Assembly: GCA_032433595.1 (NCBI GenBank)
Contig: JASWJB010000112.1
Location: forward strand, 1-64,000
Length of the DNA: 64,000 bases
Direction of reading: 5' to 3'
Source of the DNA: Conoideocrella luteorostrata
Lineage: Eukaryota > Ascomycota > Sordariomycetes > Hypocreales > Clavicipitaceae
Below are positions 46,624-57,624 of this stretch, one piece after another. Made by a program: the position numbers and the translations under genes. Every line of letters begins with the position of its first letter. Positions within the stretch are counted from its first letter, which is position 1. The notes beneath the pieces were generated by a model. That model was given only the letters and a program-made list of their open reading frames with translations, did no database searches and had not been told where the DNA came from.

Positions 46624-48428
46624 ATGAGTTCCAAGCCGGGGTCCGCCACTCATCCTTGGAAGGCCACCGACATGGCTGGTGAAGATGCCGAAGGCTCGCA
46701 GGATCCCAGCTGCCAGGAACAAGGCGAGCCGCAGCATCATGAATATGATGTTGCGAGAGTAGAGCAAGTATACAAGTGCGTCCTAAATGTAATCTTCGAG
46801 GCCGAAAAGCGAGTGATGATAATGTTAACATCGACAACAGAAAACTTGACTGGAGAATCATTCCACGTATGTGCAGCTGAGATTTCAATCATTCAGATAG
46901 ATGTTAACTCATCTTTTATAGCATTCTGGCTCCTCTACTTTCTGTGCTCCGCTATCCGATCTAATATCGGCATCGCTCAGACAATGAACACCTCCGAGAA
47001 GCACGATCTTATGACGGTTCTGCACTTGTCTGCCAAAGATACATCCACCGCCCTGGCTCTGTTTTACGTATCCTACGTCATTTTCGACTTTCCGTCCAAC
47101 CTGATCATGAGCAGATTGAGCCCACGAGCTTGGATGGCCCGAATTGTCTTCGCCACCAGTGTAGTCGGAGCTTGTTTCGCAGCCGTCCAAAGCGCATGGA
47201 GCATTAAGCTGCTGCGGTTCTTGCTCGGAATGGTCATTGCGGGCATGTGGCCCGGCATGGCCTTTTATCTCACATTATTCTATCCGCCATCTCGAATGGG
47301 CAAGCGGATTGGCATGTACTTTACCGCTTCACAGGTTTCTGCCGCAGTGGTCGGCTTGGTTTCTGCCGGATTCCAGCTCATGGATGGTGTCGGCGGCTTG
47401 GAGGGCTTCCGCTGGATGTTCTTGATTTATGGGCTCGTCGGCATCGTGCTTAGTATCGCTTTGCTCTGGTGGCTGCCTGACCGACCCTTGGCTCCGGGAC
47501 AAGTGCGGGAGCGTTCAAAGTGGTTGAATTGGATGCCAAATACCCCTGAGGCTCTAACCGGACAAGACGCAGCTGTTCACTATCAGGATCTTCGACGGGT
47601 GTACCACTCCCGACCCTGGACCTTGAAAGATCTGGGCCTGGTGCTCCTGGATTGGCGGCTGTGGCCCCTGACCCTCATGTACTTTGGAGTTGTCGGTGTA
47701 GGTATCGGCACTCAATTGTACGGCTCTGTTATCATCGCAGCAATTCAGCCAAAGGCAAGCGCGATCACAGTGAGCTTGCTCTTTGCGCCTATCTGGATAG
47801 TAAGTCGGTTCCCATCCACCGCAACATTCACGGCCCACTGACAACTCGTGCCCAGATGGATCTCATTGCCATTGTCATTGTTACGCCCCTCTCAGATCGC
47901 TTCCATCGTCTGCGGGCCTTCTTCTTTGCCGGAGCAGCCTGCATCCAGATCGCCGGCCTGCTCACCACCACCTTTGCCCTCAACAACGGATGGGCCAGAT
48001 ACGGCGGCCTCCTCATGGTTGGTTTCGGCCTCGGACCAACCGTGCCGATATGCATGGCTTGGAGCTCCGAAATCTTTCAGCGTCGACACGGTGAGGTCGG
48101 TGTTGCTGCGGCCACGGCCCTGGTGTCTGGGTTGGGCAACTTGGGCAGCATCACGACAACCTACGCCCTTTACACGGGCTGGCCCGAAGACGCCAAGAAG
48201 GGTCCGCATCAGTTTCGCAAGAGCAACCTAACCATGATTGGCATATTGTGCCTGAGCATTGTGAGCGCGTTCACCATGATGCTCCTATTGCGGCTATTTG
48301 GAAACCCACCCAGCACCAAGCTCCACGATGACTCATCCAGCGAGTTTGAGGACGGTGCAGCCCGACGAGAGACTCAGCAGCGCGGATTCGGCAAATTATC
48401 TGTATGGGTCAGAGCTCGTCGGACTTAG
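46624..48428 (+). CDS. Major facilitator transporter, anion:cation symporter (Dal5/TNA1-like) family
   Basis: Four exons (46624-46775, 46841-46866, 46922-47799, 47856-48428) encode 542 residues. Exon 2 is only 26 nt, yet skipping or retaining its flanking introns breaks the conserved start of the family; with it the protein reads VEQVYKKLDWRIIPPFWLLY, as expected. Retaining both introns leaves the frame open by accident, so a naive model has a wrong N-terminus. About twelve hydrophobic segments follow. Family marks include DFPSNLIMSRLSPRAWMARI after the third helix and LRFLLGMVIAGMWPGMAFYL, with a charged loop between helices 6 and 7 (LPDRPLAP). Relatives in the plasma membrane carry organic anions and vitamins such as allantoate, nicotinate or biotin with protons. 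The substrate here cannot be told. An ATG at 46672 is an alternative start. Confidence 0.9.
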
Positions 48429-49585
48429 TCTTGTGGCCCAAACGCCTGATTTAAGTGAGCCTTCAACGACCTCGCTCAGTCATCCATCCATCCGTTCACA
48501 CACCCATCCATCTCACGGCACTTCAACCTGTCCCTCCAAATCACCCGCTCATCACCCCAATTCACTTCTTCCGCTTCAGCAAAACTTTTTTTGGCAAAGA
48601 TGATGAAAACCAGCAGTTCTGACAATGCTCTATACGCTATCACTCTGCTCGTGGTCCGCGCCTTGTTGGTCCGTCTCATCAGTCCCCTCATAGTTTATGC
48701 AGTATTCTGTTTTTCCTGGTTTGTTTTGTGTTATGCTATGTTATGTTATGTTATGTTACGATACCCCATCAGCGTTTACACTCGCTGTCTGACGAGTTGG
48801 ATGTCATGTTTTCTCGACGGCGACAGTGCTTCTACGCCATCGCTGGGACGGCGTGTTTGGACCGAGTGTCTTGTTTCGGCGACAATGCTGGTGCGCTATC
48901 GCTGAGGGCCTCGTGGGCGTTTTCTTCTCTTCTTTCTGTTCGAGTATTTATATTTAAGTAGTTACCGGTTGACGTAAAATCGTAAAGTCGTGGCCTTATA
49001 CATACAGTTGTACCGTAGGTAGAAATTTTGTACCAGTATGTATATATGGCATCAGCACATATATTTGGTCAAGTGTTCAAGCTATCGATGTGATTTGTGC
49101 AGTCATTGCATTAATGCTGTAACAATTTAGCGCAAAAACAGAAATAAGCTGTAGATTAGCACTCCTGTGCTCCATGAAATGCCGCAACGAAACCAGACGT
49201 TTTCTGACCGTGGCTCGCCCTACTTTTTCCCTATTTGAATGACTCTCAAATTGATATTATCCCCAAATGTCGGCATTTCAGCTCTCTTCATGACAGTGAT
49301 CCCGATAATCGACCCACTGGTGGACAAATGAGTCTCAATCGCCACTGGAGAAGGGGTTTAGACATCCATGTGGTATTGTTAATGGTGCTGCCGTAAACCA
49401 TCTCGGTATGAATCCAACAAGGTAACTTTTTTCACACCGCTACCATCCAGCTCGTCCCACAAATCAAAGCAACCCATCACATGAAGCACACTGTACAGTG
49501 GACTAACACATCCACACAAACATATGCAACCCTGTGATGCTCTCTAAAAATGCTAAACCCATGCTCGCTCATCAAAATATCATCT
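48429..49585. other. Convergent 3' region
   Basis: About 1.15 kb between the MFS gene and BZZ1, with a TTATG repeat at 48729-48757 and CATC-rich sequence near 48480-48520. No gene is supported. Confidence 0.5.
48729..48757. repeat. (TTATG)n microsatellite
   Basis: About five near-perfect pentanucleotide copies. Confidence 0.85.
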
Positions 49586-52093
49586 CTACACAATCTGGAC
49601 ATAAGTCGCCGGCACACTTCCCCTCACACCCGCCTTTTCCACCTCCACCCACCCATCGCCCGGATCTTCTTTGGCCAGCACGAACCGCTCCCCCTCCACC
49701 ATAGAATGCTCATCCGGGCTCGTGGCCGCGTATTCATACAAAGCTTCTACATATTTCAGCTTCTTGGCGCCGCGACGTGGGGCTACCGCCGGACCTTTCT
49801 TCTTCAACCCCGGGGCTGTCGACGGCGCTGCAGAGGAGGTCGTCGAGTTGGAATAGGTTGATTCTGGGCGTGCGGGGGCGGGCGGTGCCGAGACGGCGAA
49901 TTCGACATATGTTGCTGGGACAATGCCTTCCTTATACCCGGCGCGGACTTTGATCCAGCCTGAGCCATCTGCTAAATGTGAGTAACATTGCGTGGAGGGA
50001 TGTGATGGGATGCGGGGGAGTAGAAAAGAAACTCACCATCGGGTTCTAGTAACACGACCTCTCTGCCTTCAGATACGGATAGTTCCCCGTCTCCAGTGGC
50101 ATCAAACGTATATAGCATCTTGCCCCTCTTCTCCTCCTTGTCTCCATGGCCATTAACACCGCTTCCCGGCAGTTCACTAATATACGCCGTTGGTGGCGGA
50201 GCAGCCATTTTCTTGCGTGTCGAGGTCGTGACACTGCTAGGATTGGGGGAGAGACTGGGTCTAGATGCTGCCGCTGCTGGGGCCTCGCTAGCATCCAACT
50301 CTGCTGGTGTCCCCAGACCAGATGCTGATCTTCTGGCAGAGTGCGAGCTAAGCGAATTCATTGTATTGGTTCTCGATAGATCAGGAAGCTCCGCAACGTG
50401 TGACGGCGCCGCGGGGTCTTGCACAACAAGACGATTGGCAGCTTCCTGCCGCTCAGCCTTGAGCTTCTTTCGCTCTTCTTTGTTCTGTTCGCCAGGACAA
50501 TCCGCCGGTACTTTCATCTCGCACTTGCTGTGGCATGTGTAGCCACAGTCCCTACAGTCGAAACCCTTGGCGCTCAAACCCCAGATGCGTTCGCCGCACA
50601 AGTCACAGTTGGTAGGTATTTTGAAAGTTTGGCCCTTGAAGTTGTGATTCTTAGCTCCAAGCGTGACATCGCCAACCACGGCCGTAATGGTACCGGTTTC
50701 GACTTCTGCAGTCAGGCGTTGTCGGTCCACCGAGTGCAAGTCCTCCTGCATGGCAAATAACGAGCGCACAACCTCGACCTCGTCCTTCTTCTCTGTTCCG
50801 TCCCGAATACGTTGTTTCAGCTTCTTGACGGATTCGACCTCTCGGCGCTTCTTGTCTACCTCTCGTCTCAGCTCGCCCAGTTGTGACTTGGATTTGCCCA
50901 AGACATTGCGCAGGTAAATCTTGGCCGTCTCATCCACCACCATAGTAGCATCATCGTGCCATACAGGGCTTGGTTCAAATTCCTTGTCCGGCGGCTCGTG
51001 GAACGAACCTGAGTTGTGTTGCATATACATTAACGAGTCCAGATGCGGCAAGTTTCTCGTGATTTCCTGGCTCAAATGATCCATCATGCCATGGCTATCC
51101 CGCAACATGGTCCCCTCGAGCTTGCTTGCGACATCCCACAGACCATTCAGCTTTATCGTCCGGAATTCACTCAAATCTTGCAAGCTATCCATGACCTCGG
51201 GCACATACTCGTGGTAATATTTTTCTTTTTGCTTGTTGGTGACATTAATGCAGATGAGATAGCTGTTTTTGGCATTATTCATCTCGTAAAGTTGTTGCTG
51301 GTAGGCGCTCCGGGCCTTGGCCTTGTCATAGTGCGACTCGGACTTTTTACGCTTGGCTTCGACCTCTTGGCAGACGGTATCGTACTTGCCCTTTACTTTT
51401 CTCAGGTCGCCGTAGGAGGAATCGCGCTCTGCGGCAAGCTTGTCTGCATAGTCGATATGTCTCTTGCGAAGGTCTTCGAAGCGAGCGCCGTAGTATTTGA
51501 GGGGTTCGGCGACCTGGGATATAAGGAGGTTGCCGTACTTGTCGTGCTCGGCGGCGCGAGATTCGAGAGTGTTGAGTTGGGTAGACCACGTCGTCAGCGA
51601 GGCGCTTGATTTCCAGCGATTAAATTAGCTCAATGTTGCCTTGCGGAGCGTTGGTTCTGTTCCGATATTCCGATGTCCCACAAAGCAAACAGTGACAGGC
51701 GCCATCGGTGTTGGGGGCTTCGTACCTTTCAAGCGAACCGGGGGTCATGCTGGGAGTATCGCCAACACTCAGCTGAGACGTCTTCCTATTCTTCTTCTCG
51801 AAATACTTTTTAGCCAGGGCGCTCAGCTTGGCGCTGTACTCCTTCTCAATGGCGGAACGTTCGCGATAAAACTGCTGAATATCCTCGAGCCAGGCGACGC
51901 CGTGACCGACCCAAGCGCTCGCCGGCTTGAAACCATCCTACTACACGTTAGTTATACGCCTGTGCTGCCTCTAACCAGCCATTGCGAGAGTGCGTTGTTT
52001 CGGACAAGCCGGCTCGAACCTGCGCAATGGTCAGCTCGATTGACATACCTTTAGCTCAGCGCCGAAGGTGGGCAGTTCGTCCACCTCAGCCAT
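49586..52093 (-). CDS. bzz1: BZZ1: F-BAR, C1 and two SH3 domains, actin patch protein
   Basis: Four exons (52093-52049, 51937-51726, 51604-50037, 49968-49586) encode 735 residues. The N-terminal about 300 residues form an F-BAR domain, beginning MAEVDELPTFGAELK and DGFKPASAWVGHGVAWLEDI. A complete C1 zinc motif starts at His406: H-x12-C-x2-C-x13-C-x2-C-x4-H-x2-C-x7-C. A Ser/Ala-rich linker leads to SH3-1 (KMLYTFDATGDGELSVSEG, split by the last intron) and SH3-2 at the C-terminus (EALYEYAATSPDEHSMVEGE, ending PATYVQIV). Bzz1 works with the WASP homologue Las17 to drive Arp2/3 actin assembly at endocytic sites, where the F-BAR domain bends membrane. The C1 domain between F-BAR and SH3 is typical of fungal Bzz1. 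The 111-nt first intron is the longest of this gene and carries an inverted repeat. Confidence 0.95.
51979..52030. repeat. Inverted repeat in BZZ1 intron 1
   Basis: CCATTGCG at 51979-51986 and its exact complement CGCAATGG at 52023-52030 could form an 8-bp stem with a 36-base loop. The loop contains GGCTCGAACC, which on the minus strand resembles a tRNA B box, but no tRNA fold is present. Confidence 0.55.
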
Positions 52094-52998
52094 GACGGAG
52101 CAGTTTGGGTTGTAATCATGTATTTACCGGCCGGTGGATGCATGCATTCGGGTAGGTAGGGTGAATGCTCGTGTGCGGTCAGATCGAATTTAGACACTCT
52201 GATTCAGAGGCGTGGTTTGATGGATACGGATGTAAGCTGGATCGATGTTTGGCGCTGCCGCAGTCGCAGTGGGGGAAGCGACATCCACTCAACTGGAGAG
52301 TGACTACGGGTAGAGTAAGGAGGGTGAGGTGAGGCGCAGTAGGCCAATTGAGCCTAAAATTGTACGTCACCATTAAGCCACGCGGCAGCACGGGCAGGCG
52401 AGTGCCTGTCAAATGTTGGCTGCTCTAGGCGCCTTCTATACCCCGCCACGAGTCACTGTACTTGTGCTCCGTACATGCATTTGGTTCGCGTGGATACACC
52501 TAGCCCTTGTTTAAGTCTATTAACTGGTGTAACCACTACTTACCAGGTTCAGGGAAATAAAGATAACAATAGGAACAAAAGAAACCCAGGGCTTTACTTC
52601 AAATGTACAGATGGAATTCGTAGGAGGTGCTTATTCAAAGTTTTGCAGATTCCTCTGTCAGCAGTGACACCGTACTCAGTAGCCCCCACCCCCAACTTTC
52701 ATGCATTCATCCCATCTCACTCAGGTACCCTAAATCCCAACAACAAACATCAGGTTTGAAAAACAGTACAGTAACAATCTGCCTCAAATGGTTCAAAAAT
52801 ACCCGCCATTAGCATATGTAATTCGTAATTCGGCTCACGCACACAACAGGCATCGTCAAATATTCCACATATCTCCCTGTGCGTCACCATGTCACGCTGT
52901 CCGACCCGAAAAGAAAAATCTGCGATACAACTTAACCCTAGTCCACCAACTTGTTTATGTCTCATGTCCAAAGCAAAGTGCATCGCCGAGCAGCATCA
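52094..52998. other. Intergenic region upstream of BZZ1
   Basis: About 900 bases between two leftward genes. It should hold the BZZ1 promoter and the 3' end of the small upstream gene. No gene supported. Confidence 0.5.
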
Positions 52999-53259
52999 TC
53001 ATTTACGCGGAGTAGTTATTGAATGCGTTTCAACCCAGCAGGCCGCCCCTTCCGGTGAATCCCATCTCAGCGGTTCGATAGGCATGAATGGCTTTTCTTC
53101 CGGCACATATTCATCGTTTCCCCCCTTCAACTCGATGCCTGCCTCTTCTGCGATACGTAAACACTCGGCATTAGCGTCCTTCAAGGCCGCGAAGACGCCG
53201 ACGATTGTGACGGTTATTTCGTCACGGTGAATTACGACATGAACAGGTGAGCTGCCCAT
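52999..53259 (-). CDS. Hypothetical conserved-looking small protein, 86 residues
   Basis: Single exon from ATG 53259. It starts MGSSPVHVVIHRDEITVTIV with alternating hydrophobics, continues through an Ala/Glu-rich helix (AALKDANAECLRIAEEAG), and ends with a Pro/Trp-containing tail (PIEPLRWDSPEGAACWVETH). It looks like a compact cytosolic beta-alpha protein; no signal peptide or membrane segment. I cannot name its family. Balanced composition, a clean ATG and a TATA-like box about 135 bases upstream support a real gene. It shares a 396-base divergent promoter region with the YCII gene, so the two could be co-regulated. Confidence 0.68.
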   Translation of the reverse strand: MGSSPVHVVIHRDEITVTIVGVFAALKDANAECLRIAEEAGIELKGGNDEYVPEEKPFMPIEPLRWDSPEGAACWVETHSITTPRK

Positions 53260-53655
53260 GGTAAATGTATTAGAGAGAGAGGCGAGAAGATAGAATGGCT
53301 CTACAATAGAGGGAGGTTGTCTCTTGTGCTGATTGTAGTGGGAGCGGACGAGGGAGGAGAGATGTACGTTCTGATTTACAGATAGCTGCGCTTTATATCC
53401 TGCTTAACATTATTGCGAATTTGCCTTCGATCGGGCTGCCTAAAATATAACCTCCCCCGCGCCACAATATTTGTTGAAATCAAATAACAGATTGATATTA
53501 TGTTTAACTGGGTTTACTACTCCGTACCTACTCTTGAGATTCTACACCCTTCGGCACTGTCTAATACCCTCCTCATTGACAGTTTATCCCAAGGCTAGTC
53601 CTGCCACCTGCTACCCCACATCAAAGGGCGCGCCTCCAGATCTGCCATTAAAGCG
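53260..53655. promoter_or_regulatory. Compact divergent promoter between the 86-residue gene and the YCII gene
   Basis: Only 396 bases separate the two ATGs. It contains a TATAAAG on the minus strand at 53391-53397 serving the leftward gene, and a TACTCCGTA word near 53519 on the YCII side. A shared promoter is inferred from spacing alone. Confidence 0.55.
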
Positions 53656-54292
53656 ATGCTGGCTCTCCTAACAGCCGCAACCCATCTCCCAACTTCATCC
53701 CCCGTCATGGCAACACCTCTCACAAACCTCCGAAATCTTACACGCACATCCATTCTTCGACACCATACCCGACAATACATCCGCACAATGGCGTCGGCCC
53801 CCAAAACCCGCGAATTTCTCGTCATTGTTCCCGACAAGCCAGGCGTGAAGGACAAGCGTCTCGAAGTAAGGCCGTATGTATTCTCTGCTGCTTTAACCGC
53901 GATGGAAGTCAGACTGAAGCTTGTATAAGGACTCATTTTAAGAACATGACTCCTCATGTTGACTCTGGGGATTGGAAAATGGGCGGTATGTACCAGGCTG
54001 TCTCCCGATTTCATGTGAGGAAAATGACGCTGATGTAGTGGTAGGCGCTCTGTTGAATACCGTTCCTGCAGATGACAACCCGGCCAATTTTGACTTCATG
54101 GGCAGTACGCTCGTTTGCAGGGGTGAGAGTAAAGAACAGATTTTGGAGCAGCTCAAGAAGGACGTTTACGTTACATCTGGAGTGTGGGACATTGAAAAAG
54201 TGAGAGGTCAAACCCGATGCATTGAATGTATTGCAAACTAACCATGATAGGCCCAAATCTACCCATTCATTTGTGCTTTCAGGAATCCATAA
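53656..54292 (+). CDS. YCII-domain protein, possibly mitochondrial
   Basis: Four exons (53656-53873, 53930-53985, 54045-54199, 54251-54292) give 156 residues. The YCII-like ferredoxin-type fold is recognised from EFLVIVPDKPGVKDKRLEVR, then PTHFKNMTPHVDSGDWKMGG across the first splice, GSTLVCRGESKEQILEQLKK, and VYVTSGVWDIEKAQIYPFIC, the conserved end of the family. The first 45 residues are Ser/Thr/Arg-rich without acidic residues (NLRNLTRTSILRHHTRQYIR) and look like a mitochondrial presequence. In-frame ATGs at 53707 and 53788 could give cytosolic forms. YCII proteins are thought to be small enzymes or ligand binders with a conserved His-Asp pair; the reaction is unknown. Confidence 0.88.
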
Positions 54293-54665
54293 ATAAAAAG
54301 TAATTGTCACTTAAACAATTGGTATCAAATTCAAGCACCTAGGCCGCCTGCCCGTCTGCCACTCTAGAGATTGTGAACCGAAAACTTCCCTTCCTCCCTA
54401 AATATTTTGTTCGCCCTATTAGCAGCGCAGCTGATAATATACCCATTGCTGGAAACCCATATTTCTTAATTTAAACACTCCCCGCCCCGGAAATAGAACC
54501 GTGAACTAAAGTGCAAAGCCCGCAAATCCAAAGACATGAACTTACATCTTGTTTCAAAAAGTAGCGTCATGCAGGTTCATTTTATTCCTGGTGATCCACG
54601 AATGAATAGTCAATATCCAGAATCACAGTGTACCCGTCTCTTGCTATCCACTCGACCACAATCGC
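54293..54665. other. Convergent 3' spacer
   Basis: Spacer of 373 bases between the YCII gene and the DUF2408 gene. No other feature seen. Confidence 0.5.
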
Positions 54666-56248
54666 TTAATCACCGTTGACGCCTTCTTCGGCCGCTACTC
54701 GTAATTCGTAGTTCAGATCGAAGCACTCTGCAAGCAGCTCACTGACACTGCCTTGACCTTCGGGAATGTCGTCATTAACGACAAATTTGCCATCTACACG
54801 CATGTTGTCGAGGGAGTTAAGCTAAACCTCGTTAGTCCACGCTCGTTGCCGCATGAGCCGTTGAGTGGCACCAACCTTCATACTGTATGGATAGAGTTCT
54901 CGAACGGAAGCAACACCCCCATTCTTCTTCACTTCGATAAGACATCGCTTAAGCGTCTGTAGTTGGTTGTAGATGGGTAAAAGAGCCTCGGATACTGGTT
55001 CCGAGGAGAGCATAAATGAATAGATGTAGGCATAGCTTCGTCGGATTAGGTACAGCATGGTTCGCTGCGTCCATAGATCAGCTGGTTGTCCTTTATCGTC
55101 GTAGAAATTCCCGTTTTGTCTGCTTTCATCAATTTTGTCCAACTGACGCTGGAAGTCATATAGATCGGTTTCGCGCAGGGACCAAGCCTGAGTCAGCGCG
55201 AGCTTCTCCAGGTCGTTGCGGATCCCCACGAGCACGTCGTATGTCGGTCGCCATTGTTCAGGAACATTGCCTTTTCTATCATGTTGTTAGTTACGAGTTG
55301 AGAGAAATGCATTGCGGAAAGCCGACCTCTCTAATACTATATCCGACCACTTGACGCATCGTTCGTATAGCTCGCAGATTTGGGCCTCTCCTGGAGGTAT
55401 ATGACCCTCCGAACAAACAAACTTGCCATCTTTACGCTTTTCCCCGACCTCCAGAAGCTGATTTCTTAACTTCTGAACCTCGGTTGTCGAGAACTGGACG
55501 GCGCGTCAGTACAATTCGGCAGTAGAAACTGTCGAGGCAGCGCACTTACCTTTGACTTTGTATTGGCCAGCGAAATCTGCCGCAATATAGAAATGAGCTT
55601 CTCATGTGTTTGGAGAAGCGGACCGCCAATTCCTTCGAGGCGCTTGAGCAAATTTTCCAACATGCTCTTACATAGTGCCACTCTCTTAGACAAGAGCGTC
55701 AACAGATATGGAGAGTGCTTCGCTTTGGACTCTTCAGTTTTTTGCGCCTGGCTGATGGCCTTGGCCGTTTCATCTAAAATAGACTTAATGCTTTCTAAGT
55801 CCTTGGCCGAATAAAGTGCTGCCTCGGTTAGATGGTCCAGGAGTCGCTTAATGGTGGAGGTAAGCGCAAATGCGGCGGGCGCCTCGTTGTTTCGGCCGAT
55901 GGTAAGGTAGAAGAGAGAAAGGAGTTGGAAGCAACCTTCTAATACTTTGTCCACTGTGTAAAAGAAATGAGTCAGTCGTCGAATGCAATATCAAAGGGTT
56001 TCGAGCCAGAGAATGCCAATTGCGACCATACATCTATTCTCTTCATGGTAGCTGGTATCGGCACGAATATCGTTGAGCTCTTTGACCTGCTCAATGGTCT
56101 GGTCGTACAGAGGAATCACGTCCTGGCTGCGAATATATGTGGTTCTGTCTTGTTTCAAAAGCAATAGTTGATCTCGAATGATAGAGAGACGGTCTAGAAT
56201 GGCTTGCTCCCGGACGTCCCGCGGTGCCGGTATCGCTGGTGTATCCAT
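54666..56248 (-). CDS. DUF2408 / UPF0662 family protein
   Basis: Five exons (56248-56032, 55953-55550, 55493-55327, 55275-54876, 54821-54666) encode 447 residues, all helical in pattern. Recognisable blocks are ERCVKWSDIVLERKGNVPEQ across a splice, RPTYDVLVGIRNDLEKLALT, and the C-terminal VDGKFVVNDDIPEGQGSVSE. They match the fungal UPF0662 family, whose fission yeast member is SPAC30C2.08. A KDGKFVCSEGHIPPGEAQ segment (exon 3) and the VDGKFVVNDDIPEGQ segment (exon 5) resemble each other, suggesting an internal duplication. The function is not established. No signal or membrane segment is seen. It is divergent from the ribosomal P1 gene across a 1.4-kb spacer. Confidence 0.88.
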
Positions 56249-57317
56249 ATCGAGGTAGCTTGTCGTCGCAAACCTGCGCAATCGCGATATATGTCGCCTG
56301 ATGGTTTATGGCTTTTCTGTCGATGGCCCTAATATTTCATATAATTAGACCGAGCACTTCGAAGGAGATGCGATAAGAGTTGTTGAGTAGTCTGAGTTCC
56401 TAGTGTCCCGAGGAGATGCGTAAATATTAACTAAGCAGGATCCAACTCTAGAAATGGGGCGAGTGGCGTTGCGCGGGGAGCTGCTGGGGATAGAGGGGAA
56501 GACAATAGAAGGCGGCGGTAACGCGCCCAAAGGTTTGGATAAGACGAGGGGAATATGCAAATAGCAAATACTTACCAATATTTTCGAATTGTTTGGACGA
56601 CGTAAATGCTCCGTTCCCGACTCGTCAACTGAACTGCAGGCATAAGACTGGTTGAGTAGATCTCGCGCCGCAGAAATGCTCCATCAAAGTCTTGGAATTT
56701 CCCAGTCCTGCAGCAGCCGGAACCAACGACGTGATGCTCGTCAGTGGTAGCGAATCAGCGCAGGGTCCCCAGAATGACTGTGCACATGTAAGTGGATAGG
56801 TGGGGTTAAGTGTTGGTTTGACACTGGTTCTGTTGCTTGCAGTCACCGCTTGCGTGAGGTCGTAGTAAGGGTACGTCCAATTGGGGGCAAGCTGAACGTA
56901 GACTGTTCAAGTGCATGCAGTTGTGATTAGACTCATCAGTCTGCAAGGTGCTTTTGATAATATCCAACGAGAATCAATGTGCTAACCGATATCAAATGCT
57001 GGCTGGCTGGATGAAGATGTCAAGCCAATACAAATACATTACCGTACGAGTCAGCTCCTGGCGATTAATGACGAAATATTCTAATCATCACGGAACGAAC
57101 GTCATGATTGGATTTGTTGAAAGTTAAGACGAAGTTCGCGCGAGGTATTCAATCTCGTCATCAATGAGCAAGAATGTTCCTCAACTACCGATGTATTGAT
57201 GCACCCTTTTGTACTTTCCGAATTCTGCAGATGCACATCATCATTTAGAACGGCAGATCAGCCTTGCAGATGAATACGTACTATGTTAATATGCACCACC
57301 GCCGTTTGTCATATCAT

Positions 57318-57335
57318 GTACGGAGTACTCCGTAC
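57318..57335. repeat. Perfect palindrome of the TACGGAGTA family
   Basis: GTACGGAGTACTCCGTAC, perfect over 18 bases, followed 11 bases later by another TACTCCGTA. Confidence 0.92.
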
Positions 57336-57390
57336 GGTTGCGTGAGTACTCCGTAGGCGAAGGAAACTCGCGAGACTACGGAAAATTTGA

Positions 57391-57412
57391 TTGGCTATGC
57401 CTAACTAGCCAA
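57391..57412. promoter_or_regulatory. Inverted repeat with CCAAT-box arms upstream of ribosomal P1
   Basis: TTGGCTA at 57391-57397 and its complement TAGCCAA at 57406-57412, which extends into CCAAT. It lies about 215-235 bases before the ATG. Opposed CCAAT boxes could bind the HAP/CBC complex; this is inference. Confidence 0.5.
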
Positions 57413-57624
57413 TAAAAGGGCTCCTTGTTCCCCACTTTGACCGCACTACTCTCGGAAAAACACAAGACCCCACTAAGCTTAGGTCTTGAAGCCCTCTAGG
57501 CGAAATTTCGACCAAGGCAATTTTCTGTGGTTCAGCCCGTTCCGGTGACAACTGCACTACATCCCACCACGAACCTCGCCGTAGACTTGTCGTTCATCCA
57601 CCACCACGACAAAATTCGTACACA

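Larger units (their letters stand above)
56249..57624. promoter_or_regulatory. Divergent region between DUF2408 and ribosomal P1 genes
   Basis: About 1.4 kb. Near the P1 gene it holds the 18-bp palindrome at 57318-57335, a further TACTCCGTA word at about 57347, an inverted repeat with CCAAT-type arms at 57391-57412, and an AATAAAAG element at 57411-57418. No gene supported. Confidence 0.55.

Noticed and set aside
46776..46921. Continuous N-terminal reading frame of the MFS transporter without introns
   Set aside because: The read-through peptide breaks the conserved family start; the two-intron model with a 26-nt exon restores it exactly.
51955..52035. Possible tRNA gene in BZZ1 intron 1
   Set aside because: A B-box-like GGTTCGAGCC on the minus strand has no properly placed A box upstream and no cloverleaf; the A-box-like sequence lies on the wrong side.
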